A model generated the notes under the pieces. It worked only from the letters and a program-made list of their open reading frames with translations. It did not search any database and was not told where the DNA came from. From Megalopta genalis (taxonomy: Eukaryota; Arthropoda; Insecta; Hymenoptera; Halictidae), in assembly GCF_051020955.1 (NCBI RefSeq), contig NW_027476094.1, positions 1,803,501 through 1,867,500 of the forward strand: 64,000 nucleotides of DNA, written 5' to 3'. Shown one piece after another: positions 63,709 through 64,000 of this stretch. Position numbers and translations under genes: made by a program. The first letter of the stretch is position 1; the number at the start of each line of letters is the position of its first letter.

Positions 63709-63998
63709 AAGAGCAACAAGAGCAACAAGAACAACAAGATCAACAAGAACAACAAGCACAACAAGAACAACAAGGACAACAACAACAAGAACAACAAGGA
63801 CAACAACAACAACAAGGACAACTAGAACAACAACAACAAGAACAACAAGAACAACATGAACAGCAAAAACAACAAGAACAACAAGAACAACAAGAACAAC
63901 AAGAACAACAAGAACAACAAGAACAACAAGAACAACAAGAACAACAAGAACAAGAACAGGAAGAACAACAACAACAACAAGAACAACAAAAACAAGGA
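3..63998 (+). CDS. Candidate giant Gln/Glu-repeat protein, internal part (frame 3)
   Basis: Read from position 3, the window gives (QQE)n with P, H, L, D, R, G, K and V inserted, 21,332 codons in constant phase. Recurrent peptides include EELHEQQQQEQQ, HEQQEHQQPEQQ and PHLPEPQQHEQQ. About 126 TAA and 11 TAG codons lie in frame, all where CAA/CAG is expected, and there is no TGA. The frame is therefore continuous only if UAA and UAG mean Gln. With the standard code it breaks into pieces of at most about 750 codons (for example 38439-40700, 44454-46706, 58026-60287), which would make it a decayed or non-coding repeat. Glu is written GAA or GAG, Gln CAA or CAG, Pro CCA or CCG, so many variants are silent. 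No start, stop, signal peptide, membrane segment or known domain is visible, and both ends run out of the window. Composition resembles involucrin-like Gln/Glu repeats, but I claim no homology. Function is unknown; I do not recognise the gene. Confidence 0.3.
516..582 (+). repeat. QRE cluster (CGAGAACAA repeats)
   Basis: Seven AAC-to-GAG style units follow at 9-base spacing, giving (QRE)n in frame 3 or (NNE)n in frame 1. The cluster recurs near 4.93-5.01, 9.36-9.44, 12.72-12.80, 14.94-15.01, 15.39-15.47, 19.25-19.31, 21.08-21.15, 21.54-21.61 and 25.39-25.45 kb. In most copies other than 4.93 and 9.36 kb it is followed closely by an in-frame TAA (594 here). It marks one duplicated module of family A. 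Confidence 0.85.
1566..1601 (+). repeat. PHLPEPQQHEQQ module
   Basis: In frame 3 these bases read PHLPEPQQHEQQ, the least repetitive peptide in the window. The same words recur as QHLPEPQQHEQQ with CAT at 16425, 22569, 26094 and 26793. In frame 1 the same bases read Tyr, Gln, His and Met between Asn. The motif ties five copies to one ancestral block and could serve as a probe for relatives. I recognise no domain. Confidence 0.8.
1930..6366 (+). repeat. 4.4 kb direct tandem duplication, copy 1
   Basis: This copy starts at the CTAGAAC word (frame-1 TAG at 1930) and ends just before the next one at 6367. It is repeated at once downstream with a first offset of 4,437 bases. In-frame TAA/TAG landmarks match one for one, for example 2166/6603, 2280/6717, 2427/6864, 2553/6990, 3111/7548 and 5478/9909. 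Offsets drift through 4,443, 4,434 and 4,422, all multiples of 3. The sequence left of 1930 differs from that left of 6367, which fixes the tandem junction at 6366/6367. Confidence 0.85.
6045..6206 (+). repeat. Val/Asp cluster with 8- and 11-residue spacing
   Basis: In frame 3, GTA codons at 6060, 6093, 6117, 6141 and 6174 give Val at spacings of 11, 8, 8 and 11 residues. Each is followed by QQD (GAT at 6069, 6102, 6126, 6150, 6183). The local units are VQQDQQEQ and VQQDQQEQQEQ. Copies begin near 10.49, 11.69, 13.85, 18.21, 20.01 and 24.35 kb, all in family A. Regularly spaced hydrophobics in a Gln/Glu background could form a helical stripe, but that is inference. The same bases in frame 1 give KYN and KIN. 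Confidence 0.75.
6367..10797 (+). repeat. 4.4 kb direct tandem duplication, copy 2
   Basis: This is a near-identical copy of 1930-6366, about 4,431 bases. It differs by a few triplet gains or losses and some substitutions (for example AGC versus AAC near 7,655). Homology stops after CAATAACAACAAC at about 10,797, where copy 1 continues into CTAGAAC and copy 2 continues into AAGAACAAC. The high identity suggests a recent event. Confidence 0.83.
10798..13590 (+). repeat. Family A mosaic between the two tandem duplications
   Basis: This stretch is made of shorter pieces seen elsewhere: a CATGAGC block near 10.87 kb (also 3.35, 7.79 and 12.13 kb), Val/Asp clusters, a QRE cluster near 12.72 kb and PEQQEE pairs near 12.83 kb. 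In-frame TAA occurs at 11445, 11571, 12045, 12288 and 12804, TAG at 13038. No unique sequence or separate gene is present. Confidence 0.7.
13590..19683 (+). repeat. 6,144 bp tandem duplication, copy 1
   Basis: Landmarks in this block recur exactly 6,144 bases later. In-frame TAA/TAG pairs are 14733/20877, 15015/21159, 15219/21363, 16518/22662, 17022/23166, 17409/23553, 18555/24699, 19062/25206 and 19308/25452. Near the left edge the offset is 6,153 to 6,162, so a few triplets changed there. The left boundary is blurred by pure repeat and I place it only approximately. The right boundary is the CTAGAAC at 19680-19686. Confidence 0.85.
15220..15717 (+). repeat. Local duplication of about 0.5 kb
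   Basis: The word GAACTACAACAATAAC, with TAA at 15219 and again at 15717, frames a second copy of the QRE cluster and PEQQEE pair. The spacing is 498 bases. The same doubled arrangement reappears 6,144 bases on (21363 and 21861), so this duplication came before the 6.1 kb one. The related block near the window start has a single copy (TAA at 837). Confidence 0.75.
19684..25827 (+). repeat. 6,144 bp tandem duplication, copy 2
   Basis: This is the second copy of the 13.6-19.68 kb block. It ends with CTAGAAC at 25824, matching 19680. Homology is lost within the following pure repeat, which may be where an unequal exchange took place. Confidence 0.83.
25828..28917 (+). repeat. Family A mosaic with a 0.7 kb local duplication
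   Basis: The HLPEP module and the GACAATAAG word occur twice 699 bases apart (TAA at 26187/26193 and 26886/26892; CAT of HLPEP at 26094 and 26793). The second copy has GCATAA where the first has GAATAA, giving one of only two GCA (Ala) codons I noticed in frame 3. The last two in-frame TAG codons of the window are at 27525 and 28089. The block ends at CTAGAAC, 28917. Confidence 0.72.
30430..30741 (+). repeat. Unbroken AACAACAAG run, about 34 units
   Basis: About 312 bases contain only the 9-base unit with no variant, flanked by CCAGAAC on the left and the CATGAAC word on the right. Frame 3 reads pure (QQE)n. Uninterrupted runs are where slippage is most active, so length is likely to vary between individuals or assemblies. 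Confidence 0.9.
31381..31701 (+). repeat. Unbroken AACAACAAG run, about 35 units
   Basis: This run of about 321 bases without a variant is the longest I found. It sits between the same CCAGAAC and CATGAAC words as the previous run, so both are copies of one module that kept or regained perfect repeats. Confidence 0.9.
31819..35613 (+). repeat. Family B segment repeated at 51.4-55.2 kb
   Basis: CTAGAAC landmarks at 31819, 33970 and 35614 match 51376, 53521 and 55192 (offsets 19,557, 19,551 and 19,578). The segment contains the frame-3 stretch beginning with GTG at 33174 and ending at TAA 33843. It also holds the GACAACAACAG word giving a Gly codon, and a QRE cluster near 33.91-33.95 kb. Confidence 0.78.
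32142..32180 (+). repeat. EELHEQQQQEQQ module (example copy)
   Basis: In frame 3 the words GAAGAACTACATGAAC read EELHE followed by QQQQEQQEQ. I find it about 28 times, for example near 2343, 6780, 8286, 17199, 23343, 29648, 34379, 36116, 38351, 40224, 42149, 44366, 46221, 51708, 53930, 55694, 57938, 59802 and 60806. In many copies it is followed about 80 bases later by GAATAACATAAAC, which carries an in-frame TAA. It is a dispersed module header in both families. Confidence 0.8.
35614..41100 (+). repeat. About 6.0 kb family B unit, copy 1
   Basis: CTAGAAC landmarks at 35614, 35698, 37687, 37951, 40141 and 40828 recur at 41647, 41731, 43720, 43966, 46138 and 46834, and a third time at 55192, 55276, 57274, 57538, 59719 and 60415. 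Offsets to the second copy are 6,033, 6,015, 5,997 and 6,006, all multiples of 3. The unit includes a long frame-3 stretch from TAA 38436 to TAA 40701 without any stop. Confidence 0.83.
41100..41646 (+). repeat. Shortened tail with an in-phase deletion
   Basis: The distance from CTAGAAC at 40828 to that at 41647 is 819 bases. The homologous distance from 33970 to 35614 is 1,644. The missing 825 bases are a multiple of 3, and the join lies near 41,100-41,135, at the unique word AAGAACAAGAAGGAC. Triplet phase is unchanged across the join. Confidence 0.7.
41647..47100 (+). repeat. About 6.0 kb family B unit, copy 2
   Basis: This tandem neighbour of 35614-41100 has matching landmarks. Beyond about 47.1 kb it continues into sequence that the first copy has lost by deletion. 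From 41.65 to about 50.1 kb it also matches 55.19-63.7 kb with offsets of 13,545 to 13,581. Confidence 0.82.
48079..48182 (+). repeat. RERRE cluster (CGA-rich, charged)
   Basis: Four GAC triplets alternate with GAG, giving RERRERRERRE in frame 3 between QRE repeats, or NENDENDEN in frame 1. Copies lie at 48922-49025, 61660-61763 and 62500-62603. They are the only place where Gln drops out for a stretch and alternating opposite charges dominate. Frame 3 would make a charged helix-like segment; that is inference. Confidence 0.8.
48922..49025 (+). repeat. RERRE cluster, second copy
   Basis: This has the same structure as 48079-48182, 843 bases later, with the same four GAC units. The whole pair recurs 13.58 kb downstream. 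Confidence 0.8.
50150..55191 (+). repeat. Family B segment, second copy of 30.5-35.6 kb
   Basis: This matches about 30.5-35.6 kb at an offset near 19.56 kb. Landmarks agree one for one: TAA 31785/51342, 31965/51531, 32226/51792, 33843/53394, 34464/54015 and 35580/55158. It includes a pure run at about 51.05-51.26 kb and a frame-3 stretch starting with GTG at 52743. Confidence 0.78.
55192..60720 (+). repeat. About 6.0 kb family B unit, copy 3
   Basis: This is the third copy of the 35.6-41.1 and 41.6-47.1 kb unit. Offsets are about 19,578-19,587 to the first and 13,545-13,581 to the second. The frame-3 stretch from TAA 58023 to TAA 60288 (754 codons without a stop) matches 38436-40701. Confidence 0.82.
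60720..63730 (+). repeat. Charged family B segment, second copy
   Basis: Continuation of the 13.58 kb duplication of 47.1-50.15 kb, including the RERRE clusters at 61660 and 62500. In-frame TAA is at 60744, 60891, 62286 and 63147. One copy difference is AAAAAG at about 61,815 against AACAAG at 48,237, a C-to-A change. Confidence 0.78.
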
Positions 63999-64000
63999 CA
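63730..64000 (+). repeat. Restart of the 28.8-29.1 kb sequence, cut by the window end
   Basis: The words GGACAACTAGAAC at 63,818 and CATGAACAGCAAAAAC near 63,855 repeat those at about 28,913 and 28,950. The two CTAGAAC landmarks are 34,905 bases apart. The match continues to the last base, so a new family B copy begins here and runs out of the window. The second GCA codon in frame 3 is near 63,756. Confidence 0.7.

Larger units (their letters stand above)
1..64000 (+). repeat. Giant AACAACAAG-type low-complexity array
   Basis: Every line of the window is made of the triplets AAC and AAG with scattered single-base variants (AGC, GAG, GAC, ATC, ATG, CAG, CGG, TAC, AAT, AAA). There is no unique spacer as long as 100 bases. 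The register is the same throughout: AAC/AAG triplets always begin at positions 1 modulo 3. T is almost absent from the + strand, about 1 percent. Variants are shared between distant copies, so growth was by duplication of kilobase blocks as well as by short-unit expansion. Whether the array is a satellite or the interior of a repeat-protein gene cannot be settled from the sequence alone. Confidence 0.97.

Noticed and set aside
1..64000. Many minus-strand open frames encoding Leu/Phe-rich (LLF)n proteins of up to 613 codons
   Set aside because: They are the reverse complement of frame-3 Gln/Glu codons. They start at CAT words and stop at CTA words of the repeat, and they exist only because of the composition.
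1..64000. Minus-strand frame opposite frame 1 (Val/Leu repeats) appears to have no stop at all
   Set aside because: A stop there would need TTA, CTA or TCA in frame-1 phase, which this T-poor repeat does not produce. Openness is expected by composition and has no start or other support.
1..64000. CRISPR array
   Set aside because: There are no unique spacers between fixed repeats; units and interruptions vary continuously and are 9 bases long.
1..64000. Triplex-forming GAA/TTC tract as in Friedreich ataxia repeats
   Set aside because: CAA/AAC triplets interrupt every purine run after a few bases, so no long pure purine strand exists.
1..64000. Insertion sequences, transposase, tRNA, rRNA or telomere-type repeats
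   Set aside because: I looked for non-repeat stretches, inverted ends, cloverleaf-like T-containing sequence and TTAGGG-like units and found none.
1..64000. Pure sequencing or assembly artefact
   Set aside because: Variants are shared in ordered patterns between distant copies and all copies keep triplet phase, which random error would not give. The exact duplications at 6,144 bases could still be misassembly, so copy number remains open.

Overview
The whole 64 kb is one uninterrupted low-complexity array built from the 9-base unit AACAACAAG and its near relatives (extra AAC, AAG to GAG, AAC to AGC, and so on). I see no conventional gene, RNA gene, CRISPR array, transposase, promoter, terminator or unique spacer anywhere. 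The + strand is about two thirds A, with C next, G about one base in eight, and T only about one base in a hundred. Both window edges lie inside the array, so its true length is unknown. I cannot assign the organism. An array of this size and type suggests a eukaryotic nuclear genome, but that is inference.

The array keeps one triplet phase from end to end. Frame 3 (codons starting at positions divisible by 3) reads Gln/Glu repeats (QQE)n with scattered P, H, L, D, R, G, K and V. Frame 1 reads Asn/Lys repeats (NNK)n. Frame 2 reads Thr/Arg with many TGA stops. I find no net 1- or 2-base indel in 64 kb, and all spacings measured between duplicated landmarks are multiples of 3. Under the standard code, frame 3 is broken by about 126 TAA and 11 TAG codons, all where CAA or CAG is expected, and by no TGA. 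Read with UAA and UAG as Gln (known in most ciliates, some oxymonads, hexamitid diplomonads and ulvophycean algae), frame 3 is open for all 21,332 codons. Frame 1 is broken only by 36 TAG codons, so openness alone does not settle which frame, if any, is translated. The alternative is a non-coding satellite.

Layout. Family A (1 to about 28.9 kb) holds a 4.4 kb direct tandem duplication (1930-6366 and 6367-10797), a mosaic (10.8-13.6 kb), a 6,144 bp tandem duplication (about 13.6-19.68 and 19.68-25.83 kb), then a second mosaic. Family B (28.9-64 kb) holds a roughly 6.0 kb unit present three times (35.6-41.1, 41.6-47.1, 55.2-60.7 kb), nested in larger duplications with offsets of about 13.58 and 19.57 kb. 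The last 180 bases restart the sequence seen at 28.9 kb, about 34.9 kb earlier. Family markers are Val/Asp clusters and TAG codons in A, and the DQQELQEQQEKQ peptide, GTG-containing VQQEQ blocks and RERRE clusters in B. No cooperating genes can be described: if this is coding, it is the interior of one giant Gln/Glu repeat protein with neither end in the window.
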